Positions 1-8,935 of a stretch of 64,000 nt of DNA are shown here, one piece after another. The position numbers were made by a program, and so were the translations under genes. This DNA is from Micromonospora echinaurantiaca (lineage in GTDB: Bacteria > Actinomycetota > Actinomycetes > Mycobacteriales > Micromonosporaceae): contig NZ_LT607750.1 in NCBI RefSeq assembly GCF_900090235.1, positions 5,571,001-5,635,000 on the forward strand. Reading direction: 5' to 3'. Under the pieces are notes generated by a model. It was not told the DNA's origin and did no database searches. It saw only the letters and a program-made list of their open reading frames with translations. Within the stretch, counting starts at the first letter, position 1; each line of letters begins with the position of its first letter.

Positions 1-672
1 GTGGGCGTGCTCCTCGCCGACCATCTGATGCGCCGCGGGGTGAGCGGCCTCTACGCCACCACGATCGTGTCGTCGTCCCTGCTGCGGGCGATGTGCGCCA
101 CCCGGGACGTGCCGTACGACGAGACGCTGACCGGGTTCAAGTGGATCGTCCGGGCCGGCGGTGGCAGCGCCCCGCTGGTCTTCGGCTACGAGGAGGCGCT
201 GGGCTACTGCGTGGCCCCCGACCACGTACGCGACAAGGACGGCATCACCGCCGCGCTGACCGTGGCCGAACTGGCCGCCGGGCTCAAGGCGGAGGGCCGG
301 ACGCTGACCGACCGGCTGGACGAGCTGGCCGCCGAGTTCGGCGTGCACCACACCGACCAGCTCTCGGTGCGGGTGGACGATCTGCGGGAGATCGCCGCCG
401 CGATGGCCCGGATCCGGGCGGCCACCCCGACCGAACTGCTCGGCCACCCGGTGACCTCGGCGCAGGACCTGCTTCCCGAGGCCGACGTGGTGATCCTGCG
501 CACCGGGGCCGCCCGGGTGGTGATCCGGCCCTCCGGCACGGAGCCGAAGCTCAAGGCGTACCTCGAGGTGGTCGAGCCGGTCGCGGACGGCGACGTGGCC
601 GCGGCCCGGGCCAGGGCGACGGAGGCCGTCGCCGCCCTCCGCGCCGAGATCTCCACCGCCCTCGGCCTCTAG
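1..672 (+). CDS. Phosphomannomutase/phosphoglucomutase, C-terminal part (cut by window edge)
   Basis: C-terminal part of an alpha-D-phosphohexomutase, which interconverts hexose 1- and 6-phosphates in the cytoplasm. The visible 223 residues contain the sugar-binding segment FGYEEALGY (about 61-69) and the phosphate-binding C-terminal loop RPSGTEPKLKAY (about 175-186), both hallmarks of the family. The catalytic serine and metal-binding domains must lie left of the window, so the GTG at position 1 is not the true start. Whether the substrate is mannose, glucose or another sugar cannot be told from this part. A strong composite hairpin lies 21 bases after the stop. Confidence 0.9.
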   Translation: MGVLLADHLMRRGVSGLYATTIVSSSLLRAMCATRDVPYDETLTGFKWIVRAGGGSAPLVFGYEEALGYCVAPDHVRDKDGITAALTVAELAAGLKAEGRTLTDRLDELAAEFGVHHTDQLSVRVDDLREIAAAMARIRAATPTELLGHPVTSAQDLLPEADVVILRTGAARVVIRPSGTEPKLKAYLEVVEPVADGDVAAARARATEAVAALRAEISTALGL

Positions 673-693
673 CGGCCCCACCCGACCGCGGTT

Positions 694-748
694 GATCAAG
701 GGGCTCGCGGCGCCGGGACGCTTCCCGGCCGACGCGAATCCCTTGATC
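694..748. terminator. Composite hairpin between convergent genes
   Basis: Three nested inverted repeats share one axis: GATCAAGGG (694-702) with CCCTTGATC (740-748), TCGCG (705-709) with CGCGA (733-737), and GCCGGGA (712-718) with TCCCGGC (723-729), closing on a CGCT loop. It sits between the phosphohexomutase stop and the stop of the convergent GOLPH3-like gene, so it probably ends transcription from both sides. There is no T-run, which is usual for actinobacterial terminators. Confidence 0.7.
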
Positions 749-787
749 GACAGGTGCCGGGCGAAGGGGGCGCGAGGGCGGGGTGGG

Positions 788-1465
788 TCAGCGGCGGGGG
801 CCGAGGGCGGCGTCGACGGCCTGGCCGAGGGCGACGACGACCAGACCGACGGAGGGGCGGACCACCGAGTCCTCCAGGCTGACCTCGCCGGAGAAGCCGG
901 CGCCGGTGGCGATCTCGGCCAGCCGGCGGCGGGCGTCCGCGGTGGCCTCGGCGCTGATCCCGAGCGCCGGTTCCATCCGGAGCACGGCGACCAGGGTGGC
1001 CAGCGCGGCGGTGCGCTCGTCAGGTACCGCCGAGCCGGTGAGCGCCGCGGCGAGCCGGCGCCGGGTGTCCGCCTCCACCGACGGGTCCACCACCGGGTAC
1101 CGGTGCACGTGGATGAAGCCCAGCTCGGTCTCGTCCACGTCGCGCACCACGCCCTGGCGGCACAGGTCGCCGAGGATCCGGTCGCGCAGGCCGTGCCGCA
1201 GCCGCTGCACCCAGGACGACGGGGAGTGCGGGGTGTCGGCCGCCATCCGCTCCAGGACGGCGTCGGTGACCGGCTCGCCGGTGGGCGTCGGGTCGACCAC
1301 CGTCAGCGCGCCCTCGGAGTACGCGATCCGGCCGGCGAGGGCCAGCTCGATCAGCACTGCCGCGGCCATCCCCAGGTCGAGGCTGATCCGCGGCATGGTC
1401 GCCTTGCCGGTCTCGTCGTCGTAGGCGAGGAGGAGCAGCTCTTCGGCGAGTGCAACACCTGTCAT
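788..1465 (-). CDS. GOLPH3/GPP34-family protein
   Basis: A 225-residue protein of the GOLPH3/VPS74 (GPP34) family. Eukaryotic members bind phosphatidylinositol 4-phosphate at the Golgi; actinobacteria carry many paralogues of unknown function. The N-terminus (LAEELLLLAYDDETGK) and the following helical LDLGMAAAVLIELALAGRI segment are typical. I chose the ATG at 1465; a start 11 codons upstream is possible but adds residues the family lacks. It converges on the phosphohexomutase gene and lies downstream of upp on the same strand, 66 bases apart. Confidence 0.8.
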   Translation of the reverse strand: MTGVALAEELLLLAYDDETGKATMPRISLDLGMAAAVLIELALAGRIAYSEGALTVVDPTPTGEPVTDAVLERMAADTPHSPSSWVQRLRHGLRDRILGDLCRQGVVRDVDETELGFIHVHRYPVVDPSVEADTRRRLAAALTGSAVPDERTAALATLVAVLRMEPALGISAEATADARRRLAEIATGAGFSGEVSLEDSVVRPSVGLVVVALGQAVDAALGPRR

Positions 1466-1531
1466 GGCCCGTGACGCTAGCCGCTGCGCGCACCCCACGC
1501 ACGAACTCGGCGTGGGGCGCGCCCGACGGGT

Positions 1532-2164
1532 TCAGAACCGGGGCATGCCGCCGAACTGGCGGTCACCGGCGTCGCCGAGGCCGGGGACGATGAACATCTT
1601 GTCGTTCAGGCCCTCGTCAATCGAGGCCGTGACCAGCCGCAACGGCAGCCCGGACCGCTTGAGCCGTTCGATGGCGACGGGTGCGACCAGGACGCAGAGC
1701 ACGGTGATGTCGGTGCAGCCCCGGTCGGCGAGCAGCCGGCAGGAGTGCTCCAGCGAGCCGCCGGTGGCCACCATCGGCTCGAGCACCAGCACCGGCAGCC
1801 CGGTCAGGTCGCGGGGCAGCGACTCCATGTAGGCGCGGGGCTCGTAGGTCTCCTCGTCGCGGGCCAGCCCGACGAAGCCCATCGAGGACTCCGGCAGCAG
1901 CCCGAGCGCCGCGTCGGCCATGCCGAGGCCGGCCCGCAGCACCGGCACCAGCAGCGGCGGGTTGGCCAGCCGGGTGCCCTCGGTGTCGGTGACCGGGGTC
2001 CGCACCGGGTACCGCTCGACCGGGAAGGACCGGGCCGCCTCGTACACCAGCATGGTGGTCAGTTCGTGCAGCGCCGCGCGGAAGTTGGCGGAATCGGTGC
2101 GCGCGTCCCGCATGGCGGTCAGCCGCGACTGAGCGAGCGGGTGGTCAATGACGAGTACGTCCAC
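1532..2164 (-). CDS. upp: Uracil phosphoribosyltransferase
   Basis: Converts uracil and PRPP to UMP in pyrimidine salvage. The 210-residue length matches the family. The PRPP loop is visible as [10 protein letters not shown] (129-138), with Glu where many orthologues have Asp, and the uracil-binding end as [12 protein letters not shown] near the C-terminus. The start is a GTG giving [10 protein letters not shown], a typical N-terminus. It is divergent from deoC, with about 120 bases between the starts, which suits a shared promoter region for base and deoxynucleoside salvage. Confidence 0.96.
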   Translation of the reverse strand: MDVLVIDHPLAQSRLTAMRDARTDSANFRAALHELTTMLVYEAARSFPVERYPVRTPVTDTEGTRLANPPLLVPVLRAGLGMADAALGLLPESSMGFVGLARDEETYEPRAYMESLPRDLTGLPVLVLEPMVATGGSLEHSCRLLADRGCTDITVLCVLVAPVAIERLKRSGLPLRLVTASIDEGLNDKMFIVPGLGDAGDRQFGGMPRF

Positions 2165-2273
2165 GGTCGCTCAACCTACCGAACCGGCGGCCCGGGCACT
2201 GCCGGTGCGGGCGGACCAGCGATCCCGCTCACCGGCCGGCGCCGTGACCAAGATCACTCATCGGTCGGATGCG

Positions 2274-2279
2274 TAGACT
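2274..2279 (+). promoter_or_regulatory. -10 element of an apparently leaderless deoC promoter
   Basis: TAGACT ends only seven bases before the deoC ATG at 2287, so transcription should begin at or next to the first base of the start codon. No Shine-Dalgarno sequence precedes the ATG, which agrees with leaderless initiation, common in actinobacteria. No convincing -35 box is visible. Confidence 0.5.
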
Positions 2280-2286
2280 TCCAGGC

Positions 2287-3246
2287 ATGACGGCGACAGC
2301 GACGTCGGCCCGGTCGGATCTCTCCGAGCTGGGACGATCCGAGACCGCTCTGCGGACCTTCCTGCACGGCCTGCCGGGCGTGGACCAGGTCGGCGCGGAG
2401 CAGCGGGCGGCACAGCTCGGCACCCGCTCCATCAAGACCACCGCCAAGGCCCAGGCCATCGACCTGGCGATCCGGATGGTCGACCTGACCACCCTCGAAG
2501 GCGCGGACACCCCCGGCAAGGTGCGCGCGCTGGCCGCCAAGGCGCTGCGCCCCGACCCGGCCGACCCGTCCTGCCCGCACGTCGGCGCGGTCTGCGTCTA
2601 CCCGGCCATGGTCCCGTACGTGGCCGAGGTGCTGCGCGGCTCCGGCGTCCACCTGGCCAGCGTGGCGACCGCCTTCCCGTCGGGTCAGGCCCCGCTGGAG
2701 GTCAAGCTCGCCGACACCCGGGCCGCCGTCGAGGCGGGCGCCGACGAGATCGACATGGTGATCAACCGGGGCGCGTTCCTGGCCGGCCGCTACAACGAGG
2801 TGTACGACGAGATCGTCGCCACCAAGTCCGCCTGCGGGGACGCCCACCTCAAGGTGATCCTGGAGACCGGCGAACTGGCCACCTACGACAACGTGCGGCG
2901 CGCCTCCTGGCTGGCCATGCTGGCCGGCGCCGACTTCATCAAGACCTCCACCGGCAAGGTGCCGGTCGCGGCCACCCCGCCGGTGACCCTGGTGATGCTG
3001 GAGGCGGTCCGCGACTTCCGGGCGGCCACCGGCCGGCAGGTCGGCGTGAAGCCGGCCGGCGGCATCAAGACCACCAAGGACGCGATCAAGTACCTGGTGA
3101 TGGTCAACGAGACCGTCGGCGCGGACTGGCTGGACCCGGACTGGTTCCGCTTCGGCGCCTCCAGCCTGCTCAACGACCTGCTGATGCAGCGCACCAAGCT
3201 GACGACCGGCGTCTACGCCGGTCCCGACTACTTCACCCTGGACTGA
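2287..3246 (+). CDS. deoC: Deoxyribose-phosphate aldolase
   Basis: Cleaves 2-deoxyribose 5-phosphate into acetaldehyde and glyceraldehyde 3-phosphate, the last step of deoxynucleoside catabolism. The 319-residue protein has the Schiff-base lysine in FIKTSTGK (K219) and the second catalytic lysine in VGVKPAGG (K255). It is longer than the roughly 250-residue E. coli enzyme because of an N-terminal extension of about 60 residues, as in many actinobacteria. Two aldehyde dehydrogenase genes follow within a few bases, which suggests that the acetaldehyde is oxidised by the neighbours. Confidence 0.96.
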   Translation: MTATATSARSDLSELGRSETALRTFLHGLPGVDQVGAEQRAAQLGTRSIKTTAKAQAIDLAIRMVDLTTLEGADTPGKVRALAAKALRPDPADPSCPHVGAVCVYPAMVPYVAEVLRGSGVHLASVATAFPSGQAPLEVKLADTRAAVEAGADEIDMVINRGAFLAGRYNEVYDEIVATKSACGDAHLKVILETGELATYDNVRRASWLAMLAGADFIKTSTGKVPVAATPPVTLVMLEAVRDFRAATGRQVGVKPAGGIKTTKDAIKYLVMVNETVGADWLDPDWFRFGASSLLNDLLMQRTKLTTGVYAGPDYFTLD

Positions 3247-3251
3247 GCGCC

Positions 3252-4682
3252 ATGTTCGAATACGCCCCCGCCCCCGAGTCCCGCTCGGTGGTGGACATCA
3301 AGCCCTCGTACGGGCTCTTCATCGACGGGAAGTTCGTCGACCCCACCGACGGCGGCTCGTTCAAGTCGATCAACCCGGCCTCCGAGGAGGTGCTGGCCGA
3401 GGTCGCCGAGGGCGGTGCCGGCGACGTCGACCGCGCGGTGCGCGCCGCCCGGGCGGCGTACGAGAAGGTCTGGGGCCCGATGCCGGGCCGGGACCGGGCC
3501 AAGTACCTGTTCCGGATCGCCCGGATCATCCAGGAGCGTTCCCGCGAGCTGGCGGTGCTGGAGTCGCTGGACAACGGCAAGCCGATCAAGGAGTCCCGGG
3601 ACGTCGACATCCCGCTGGTGGCGGCGCACTTCTTCTACTACGCCGGTTGGGCCGACAAGCTGGAGCACGCCGGGTTCGGCCCGAACCCCCGGCCGCTCGG
3701 CGTCGCCGCGCAGGTCATCCCGTGGAACTTCCCGCTGCTGATGCTGGCCTGGAAGATCGCCCCCGCCCTCGCGGCGGGCAACACGGTGGTGCTGAAGCCG
3801 GCCGAGACCACCCCGCTGACCGCGCTGCTCTTCGCCGAGATCTGCCAGCAGGCCGACCTGCCCGCCGGTGTGGTCAACATCGTCACCGGCGCCGGCGACA
3901 CCGGCCGCGCGCTCGTCGAGCACCCGGGCGTGGACAAGGTCGCCTTCACCGGCTCGACCGAGGTCGGCCGGGCCATCGCCCGCGCGGTCGCCGGCACCCG
4001 CAAGAAGCTCACCCTGGAGCTGGGCGGCAAGGCCGCCAACATCGTCTTCGACGACGCCCCGGTCGACCAGGCGGTCGAGGGGATCGTCAACGGCATCTTC
4101 TTCAACCAGGGGCACGTCTGCTGCGCCGGCTCCCGGCTGCTGGTCCAGGAGAACGTCGCCGACCGGGTGCTGGAGGCGCTGAAGCGGCGGATGGCCCAGC
4201 TGCGCGTCGGCGACCCGCTGGACAAGAACACCGACATCGGCGCGATCAACTCAGCCGCCCAGCTGGCCCGGATCCGGGAACTGTCCGAGGCCGGGTCCGC
4301 CGAGGGCGCGGAGCGCTGGTCGCCGCCGTGCGAGCTGCCCGACCGGGGCTTCTGGTTCGCGCCGACCATCTTCACCGGGGTCACCCAGGCGCACCGGATC
4401 GCCCGCGAGGAGATCTTCGGCCCGGTGCTGTCCGTGCTGACCTTCCGCACCCCGGCCGAGGCCGTCGAGAAGGCCAACAACACGCCGTACGGGCTGTCGG
4501 CCGGGATCTGGACCGACAAGGGGTCCCGGATCCTGTGGATGGCCGACCGGCTGCGCGCCGGAGTGGTCTGGGCCAACACGTTCAACAAGTTCGACCCCAC
4601 CTCGCCGTTCGGCGGCTACAAGGAGTCGGGCTACGGTCGCGAGGGCGGCCGGCACGGGCTGGAGGGCTACCTCAATGTCTGA
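3252..4682 (+). CDS. Aldehyde dehydrogenase (catalytically complete)
   Basis: NAD(P)-dependent aldehyde dehydrogenase of 476 residues. It shows the active-site glutamate motif LELGGK (about 255-260), the catalytic cysteine in FFNQGHVC (C290), the EEIFGPVLSV motif and the C-terminal SPFGGYKESGYGREGG segment. It starts five bases after deoC and its last eight bases overlap the next gene, so the three genes form a translationally tight operon. The likely substrate is acetaldehyde released by DeoC; this rests on context only. Confidence 0.92.
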   Translation: MFEYAPAPESRSVVDIKPSYGLFIDGKFVDPTDGGSFKSINPASEEVLAEVAEGGAGDVDRAVRAARAAYEKVWGPMPGRDRAKYLFRIARIIQERSRELAVLESLDNGKPIKESRDVDIPLVAAHFFYYAGWADKLEHAGFGPNPRPLGVAAQVIPWNFPLLMLAWKIAPALAAGNTVVLKPAETTPLTALLFAEICQQADLPAGVVNIVTGAGDTGRALVEHPGVDKVAFTGSTEVGRAIARAVAGTRKKLTLELGGKAANIVFDDAPVDQAVEGIVNGIFFNQGHVCCAGSRLLVQENVADRVLEALKRRMAQLRVGDPLDKNTDIGAINSAAQLARIRELSEAGSAEGAERWSPPCELPDRGFWFAPTIFTGVTQAHRIAREEIFGPVLSVLTFRTPAEAVEKANNTPYGLSAGIWTDKGSRILWMADRLRAGVVWANTFNKFDPTSPFGGYKESGYGREGGRHGLEGYLNV

Positions 4683-5499
4683 GCGGGTCGCGGTACGCAA
4701 GACGTACAAGCTCTTCATCGGCGGGAAGTTCCCGCGCAGCGAGTCGGGACGGTCGTATCTCGTGCAGGACGCGAACGTGTCTTTGGCGTCTCGGAAGGAC
4801 GCGCGGGACGCCGTCGTCACCGCCCGCGCCGCGGTCAAGGGCTGGGCCGGCGCCACCGCGTACAACCGGGGGCAGATCCTCTACCGGGCGGCCGAGATGC
4901 TGGAGGGCCGGCGCGAGCAGTTCGTCGCGCTCGGCGTGCCCGGCGACGAGGTCGACGCGGCCATCGACCGCTGGGTCTGGTACGCCGGCTGGTCGGACAA
5001 GCTCGCCCAGGTCTACGGGGGCGCCAACCCGGTCGCCGGGCCGTACTTCAACCTGTCGGCGCCCGAGCCGACCGGCGTGGTGGCCGTGGTGGCCCCGGCG
5101 TCCCCGGCGCTGCTCGGCCTGGTCAGCGTGATCGCCCCGGCGATCGTCACCGGCAACACCGTGGTGGTGGCCGCCTCGCCGGCCGAGCCGCTGGCGGCGG
5201 TGACCCTGGCCGAGGTGCTCGCCACCTCGGACCTGCCGGGTGGCGTGGTGAACATCCTGACCGGCCGGCTGTCGGACACGGTGCCGACGCTGGCCAGCCA
5301 CATGGACGTCAACGCGATCGACCTGACCGGGGTGGCCGACGCCGACCTGGCGGCCGACCTGGAGGTCAAGGCGGCGGAGAACCTCAAGCGGGTGCTCCGG
5401 CCGGCGCCGGCCGACCACGACTGGTTCGCCGACCCGGGCGTCACCCGGATGACCTCGCTCCTGGAGACCAAGACCGTCTGGCACCCGAAGGGCGTCTGA
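4675..5499 (+). CDS. Truncated aldehyde dehydrogenase-like protein without catalytic cysteine
   Basis: A 274-residue ALDH homologue overlapping the upstream ALDH by eight bases. It retains the N-terminal oligomerisation/NAD-binding half (LFIGGKFPRSESGR, then YAGWSDKLAQVYGG, then PEPTGVVAVVAPASPALLG and LPGGVVNILTG). It ends before the domain carrying the cysteine nucleophile, finishing in KTVWHPKGV. Its intact frame, tight coupling and normal base composition argue that it is a maintained gene and not decay. It may be a structural or regulatory partner of the full-length ALDH; that role is inference. Confidence 0.75.
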   Translation: MSERVAVRKTYKLFIGGKFPRSESGRSYLVQDANVSLASRKDARDAVVTARAAVKGWAGATAYNRGQILYRAAEMLEGRREQFVALGVPGDEVDAAIDRWVWYAGWSDKLAQVYGGANPVAGPYFNLSAPEPTGVVAVVAPASPALLGLVSVIAPAIVTGNTVVVAASPAEPLAAVTLAEVLATSDLPGGVVNILTGRLSDTVPTLASHMDVNAIDLTGVADADLAADLEVKAAENLKRVLRPAPADHDWFADPGVTRMTSLLETKTVWHPKGV

Positions 5500-5500
5500 G

Positions 5501-8500
5501 TCAGCGGCCCACCGCCACCGCCTCGACCGTGCGTTCGAACACGATCGGTGTAGGCGTCGAGCCGGAAGCCGCATTGATCCGATATATCGTTCGGGAGAGG
5601 CTGCCCGACTGACACCCGAGGTAGAACAGCGACGCGCTGTCCCGGGCCCAGGCGACCGGGTACCCGGTGCAGTAGTTGGCCGGCGTCAGGCTCCACAGCC
5701 GGACGCCGGCCGGCGAGTACCCGTACACGGCGCCGCCGTGGGTACCGAACGCGATGGTCGAGCCGTCCGGTGACCACGCGGCCGGGCTGAAGCCTTCCCC
5801 GCTGCGCCCGGTGTAGACGGTCTGCTTACCGCTGCCGTTGCTCGCGCTCGTGTAGAGGGTCGGGGGCTGGGTCGCGGTCGTGACGGCCCACCGGCTGTTG
5901 CCGGGGTTCCAGGACGGCGGGCCGTCCTCGCGTCGGGTGGAGATCCGGGTCGGCGTGCCGCCGCTGGCGGGGACGGTGTAGATGCCGTCGGTGGGACAGG
6001 TGTACCAGCCGAAGCTGCTGCTGCGCGAGAAGCTGATCGTCGCACCGTTCGGGGACCACACCGGGAACTTGTCGAAGGTGTCGACGCTGCAAGTGGGGTC
6101 CTGGTACGTGAGCTGCCGGTCCTGCCCGGTGGCGATGTTGCGGACGAAGAGGGTGAGACCGCCGCCGGGCGCCGCGCGACGGTACACCACCTCGGTGCCG
6201 GCCGGGTTCACCGCCAGTCCTAGCCCTCCGCCGGTGTAGGTGCCGCCGATCTGGCGCCGCGCGCCGCCCCGGTCGTCGGTCTGCACCAGCCGCAGGGTGG
6301 TGTAGCAGTCGCTGCTCACGCACTCCACCACGTAGAGGTGCTGAGGCAACGGAGCACGCGCGAGCACCTTGCGGTAGTGGAGGATCGACGGGTTGCTCTT
6401 GTCGAAGCCGAGCGAGGGCAACGCGATCCCGGCGCCCGCGTCCAGGCCGCCGGTGAGCGTCCACCACGGTTCCGCGGTCGGGTTGGCCGACAGCTCGACG
6501 GTGATGCCAGCCGTCAGGTAGGGGCCAGCCAGCCCGTACAGGAACAGCTCCAGCCGGGGCCCGACGCTCGCTCGCAGCGACGCGCTTGCTGACGGGGTGG
6601 GCGGCGTGTAGCTGAAGCTGCTGCTGGTCTGGGCGATCGGGCGGAGGCCGGCATCGGACCAGGACAGCCCCAGCGTGCCGGAGGCGCGCTGGACGGCGGC
6701 GGCGGTGACCTGGGCGCTGACGGTGCCGTTGGCAGAGAGGTAGAACTGCAGTTGCGGCGTGACGACCACCGGCACCGGCCCGATGCTGAAGGTGATCGGC
6801 GTGAAGCGGACCGGAGTCGGGAGCAGCGGCACCGGGCCCAGGGTGCAGCCGCTCGCGGCCTGGGCTGACGCGGTCAGCGAGGCGTCCTGCGAGAGAGTGC
6901 CGGTGAACGTGGCCGACTTGACCGAGAACCAGCCCCATTCGACCGAGAGGTTGACCGACGGGCTGACGCTGACGCTGCCGATCACCCGGACCGAGCCACC
7001 GCCAGAGCAACTGACCGCCCGGTCGATCGGTTGCGCCACCGCGCGGAGCGACTCCCGCGCCGCCAGGCGCCGCTGAAGGCGTTCCGGGGTCAGTGCCGGC
7101 TTGCCCCCCGGAGCCGTTCCAGCGGGTGTCACGTCGTCGGCGGACAGTGGCGCCGACACCGAGAAGTGCCCGGCCCCGAAGGCTTCCTGGAGCGTCGCCG
7201 GCTCGGTGGTGAGAACCGGGTTCCCCGCCGCGTCCGTGCCGGTGTCGACGACCTTGACCAGCAGTCCGTCCGGGGTGGCCGGAGCGACGCCGGCGGCGAG
7301 CACCTCGCCGATCTCCGGTACCGCGGCCGCCGGGGTCAGGACGACCTGACGGGTGTTTCCGGGCGTCCCGGTGACGGCCTCGACGTCGCCCGGCCGGGCC
7401 TGCCGGGTGCTGCTGGGCGTAGCGGTGTCGCCCAGGAAATAGCCGACCACGTCGATGACGACGTGGGTGGCGCCGGCGTGGTTGTAGACGAGCGTCGCAC
7501 CGTCCACGCCGAGTGGCGCCACGGAGAGGTTGGGCACGACCGCGCCGGCGGTGAAGTTGAGATCGGATGCGGTGGGTCGCTCGGTGAGCGACGGGTAGAC
7601 GGTCAGGAAGCCCGGATTCGTGGGCGCGACCGCGGTGACGTTGGCGATGAGGCCGGTGGCCGGCACCGGCGCGCTCGCCGCCGGCAGGCCGGCGCGACCG
7701 GCTACCGCGACCGGCAGGGAGACGCCACCGGCCACCGGACCCGCCGCGGCGCCAAGGCCGGTGCGGGTGTCCACGATCCGGGTGGGTGGGACGCTGGCGA
7801 GGTAAGCGCCGCCCGCCGCCGGATCCGATCCGTCACCGAACCACCCGGTGACGTCGACGACGAGCGGAGTCGATCCCGCCCGGTTGTAGAAGCTCACCTT
7901 GCCGTCGCTGCCGACCGGCACGATCACGCGGTTCGCGAGAACCTGCTTCGCGGCGAAGTTGACCGTGGAAGCCGTCGGCCGGGGCTGTCCCGCCGGGAAA
8001 GCCGTCACGAATCCGGCGGCCGTCGACCCGGCCACCGTGGTGTTGAGCACCACCGCCGACACGCCGGAGGTGGGCACCCCACCAGCCCCGGTGACCTGGA
8101 GGTCGAGCCGGCCGTCTGGACCGGGGGTGGTGCCACCGAGCCCGGTCCGGGTGTCGGCCAGCCGGGCGGGGCTCAGTCCGTGGAAGAGACCGGCGGCGGG
8201 TGACGCCGTCGCGGCGGTCGAGAACCAGCCCGCCGCGTCGGCTACCAGGTGGGTCACAACGGACGAGTAGAGGACGACCGTGCCCTCCGACCCGACCGGC
8301 ACCACGACCAGGTTGGAGACCGTCTGACCCTTGAGGAAGTTGAGGTTCGACGCCGTCGGTCGCGCCGTGCCGCCCGGGTACGCCGTGACGAAGCCCGGGC
8401 CGAGCGGCTGGGTAACCGTCAGGTTCAAGGCCACAGCGGCCACGTCCGTGCCGGGTATGCCGCCCCGACCGGTCACCGTGAGGGTCACCTGTCGGGTGGC

Positions 8501-8935
8501 AGCCGGTGGTGCCCCCAGGCCCGAACGGGTGTCGAGCAGCCGAGCCGGCGGCACGGCGGTGAGCGACCCGCCCGGGGCGGCGACGGTGACCGGCTGCTCG
8601 GCCTGCGTGACCGGCGACACCTCGCTGCCCGCGAGCGCCGCCACCTGCGCGACGTACGGCGTGTTGGGTCGTACGCCGGCCAGCACCGCGCTGTCCGCGC
8701 CGGGCGGGAGGTCGATGGACAGCCCGGCCGGCACGGTGCTCACCCGGTATCCGGTGATGCCGCTGGCGTCGGCTGGCGGCGTCCAGCTCACCCGGACGGC
8801 GAGGTCGTCGACCTCGGCGACCACTGCGGCGGGCGCGGGGGGCGCGGCGGCGGCCGCGGCCGCCGGCCCGGCGTCGAGCGGCAGGAGTGCCGCCGTGGTG
8901 AGCACGACGGCCAGCCGGCGAACGCGAGCGCTCAT
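5501..8935 (-). CDS. Large secreted protein: FN3 domain, three surface repeats, beta-propeller-like C-terminus
   Basis: A 1144-residue exported protein. Residues 1-30 form a signal peptide with an Ala-rich cleavage region. Residues about 38-120 look like a fibronectin type III domain. Three repeats of about 125 residues follow, each opening with DTRxGLG (about 135, 260 and 387), then GFxTxYP, RPTASxxNF and VxDVxGWF-like motifs. The C-terminal third holds TolB/WD40-like blades such as WSPDGSTIAFGTHGG. No sortase motif or terminal anchor is seen, so it is probably released or loosely wall-bound. A strong GAGGAGG ribosome site precedes the ATG. Its function is unknown; adhesion or polymer binding is a guess from architecture. 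Confidence 0.8.
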   Translation of the reverse strand: MSARVRRLAVVLTTAALLPLDAGPAAAAAAAPPAPAAVVAEVDDLAVRVSWTPPADASGITGYRVSTVPAGLSIDLPPGADSAVLAGVRPNTPYVAQVAALAGSEVSPVTQAEQPVTVAAPGGSLTAVPPARLLDTRSGLGAPPAATRQVTLTVTGRGGIPGTDVAAVALNLTVTQPLGPGFVTAYPGGTARPTASNLNFLKGQTVSNLVVVPVGSEGTVVLYSSVVTHLVADAAGWFSTAATASPAAGLFHGLSPARLADTRTGLGGTTPGPDGRLDLQVTGAGGVPTSGVSAVVLNTTVAGSTAAGFVTAFPAGQPRPTASTVNFAAKQVLANRVIVPVGSDGKVSFYNRAGSTPLVVDVTGWFGDGSDPAAGGAYLASVPPTRIVDTRTGLGAAAGPVAGGVSLPVAVAGRAGLPAASAPVPATGLIANVTAVAPTNPGFLTVYPSLTERPTASDLNFTAGAVVPNLSVAPLGVDGATLVYNHAGATHVVIDVVGYFLGDTATPSSTRQARPGDVEAVTGTPGNTRQVVLTPAAAVPEIGEVLAAGVAPATPDGLLVKVVDTGTDAAGNPVLTTEPATLQEAFGAGHFSVSAPLSADDVTPAGTAPGGKPALTPERLQRRLAARESLRAVAQPIDRAVSCSGGGSVRVIGSVSVSPSVNLSVEWGWFSVKSATFTGTLSQDASLTASAQAASGCTLGPVPLLPTPVRFTPITFSIGPVPVVVTPQLQFYLSANGTVSAQVTAAAVQRASGTLGLSWSDAGLRPIAQTSSSFSYTPPTPSASASLRASVGPRLELFLYGLAGPYLTAGITVELSANPTAEPWWTLTGGLDAGAGIALPSLGFDKSNPSILHYRKVLARAPLPQHLYVVECVSSDCYTTLRLVQTDDRGGARRQIGGTYTGGGLGLAVNPAGTEVVYRRAAPGGGLTLFVRNIATGQDRQLTYQDPTCSVDTFDKFPVWSPNGATISFSRSSSFGWYTCPTDGIYTVPASGGTPTRISTRREDGPPSWNPGNSRWAVTTATQPPTLYTSASNGSGKQTVYTGRSGEGFSPAAWSPDGSTIAFGTHGGAVYGYSPAGVRLWSLTPANYCTGYPVAWARDSASLFYLGCQSGSLSRTIYRINAASGSTPTPIVFERTVEAVAVGR

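Noticed and set aside
4675..5499. Second ALDH gene as a simple pseudogene
   Set aside because: The frame is intact, the start overlaps the upstream gene in normal operon style, and the end is a clean stop. Truncation alone does not prove decay.
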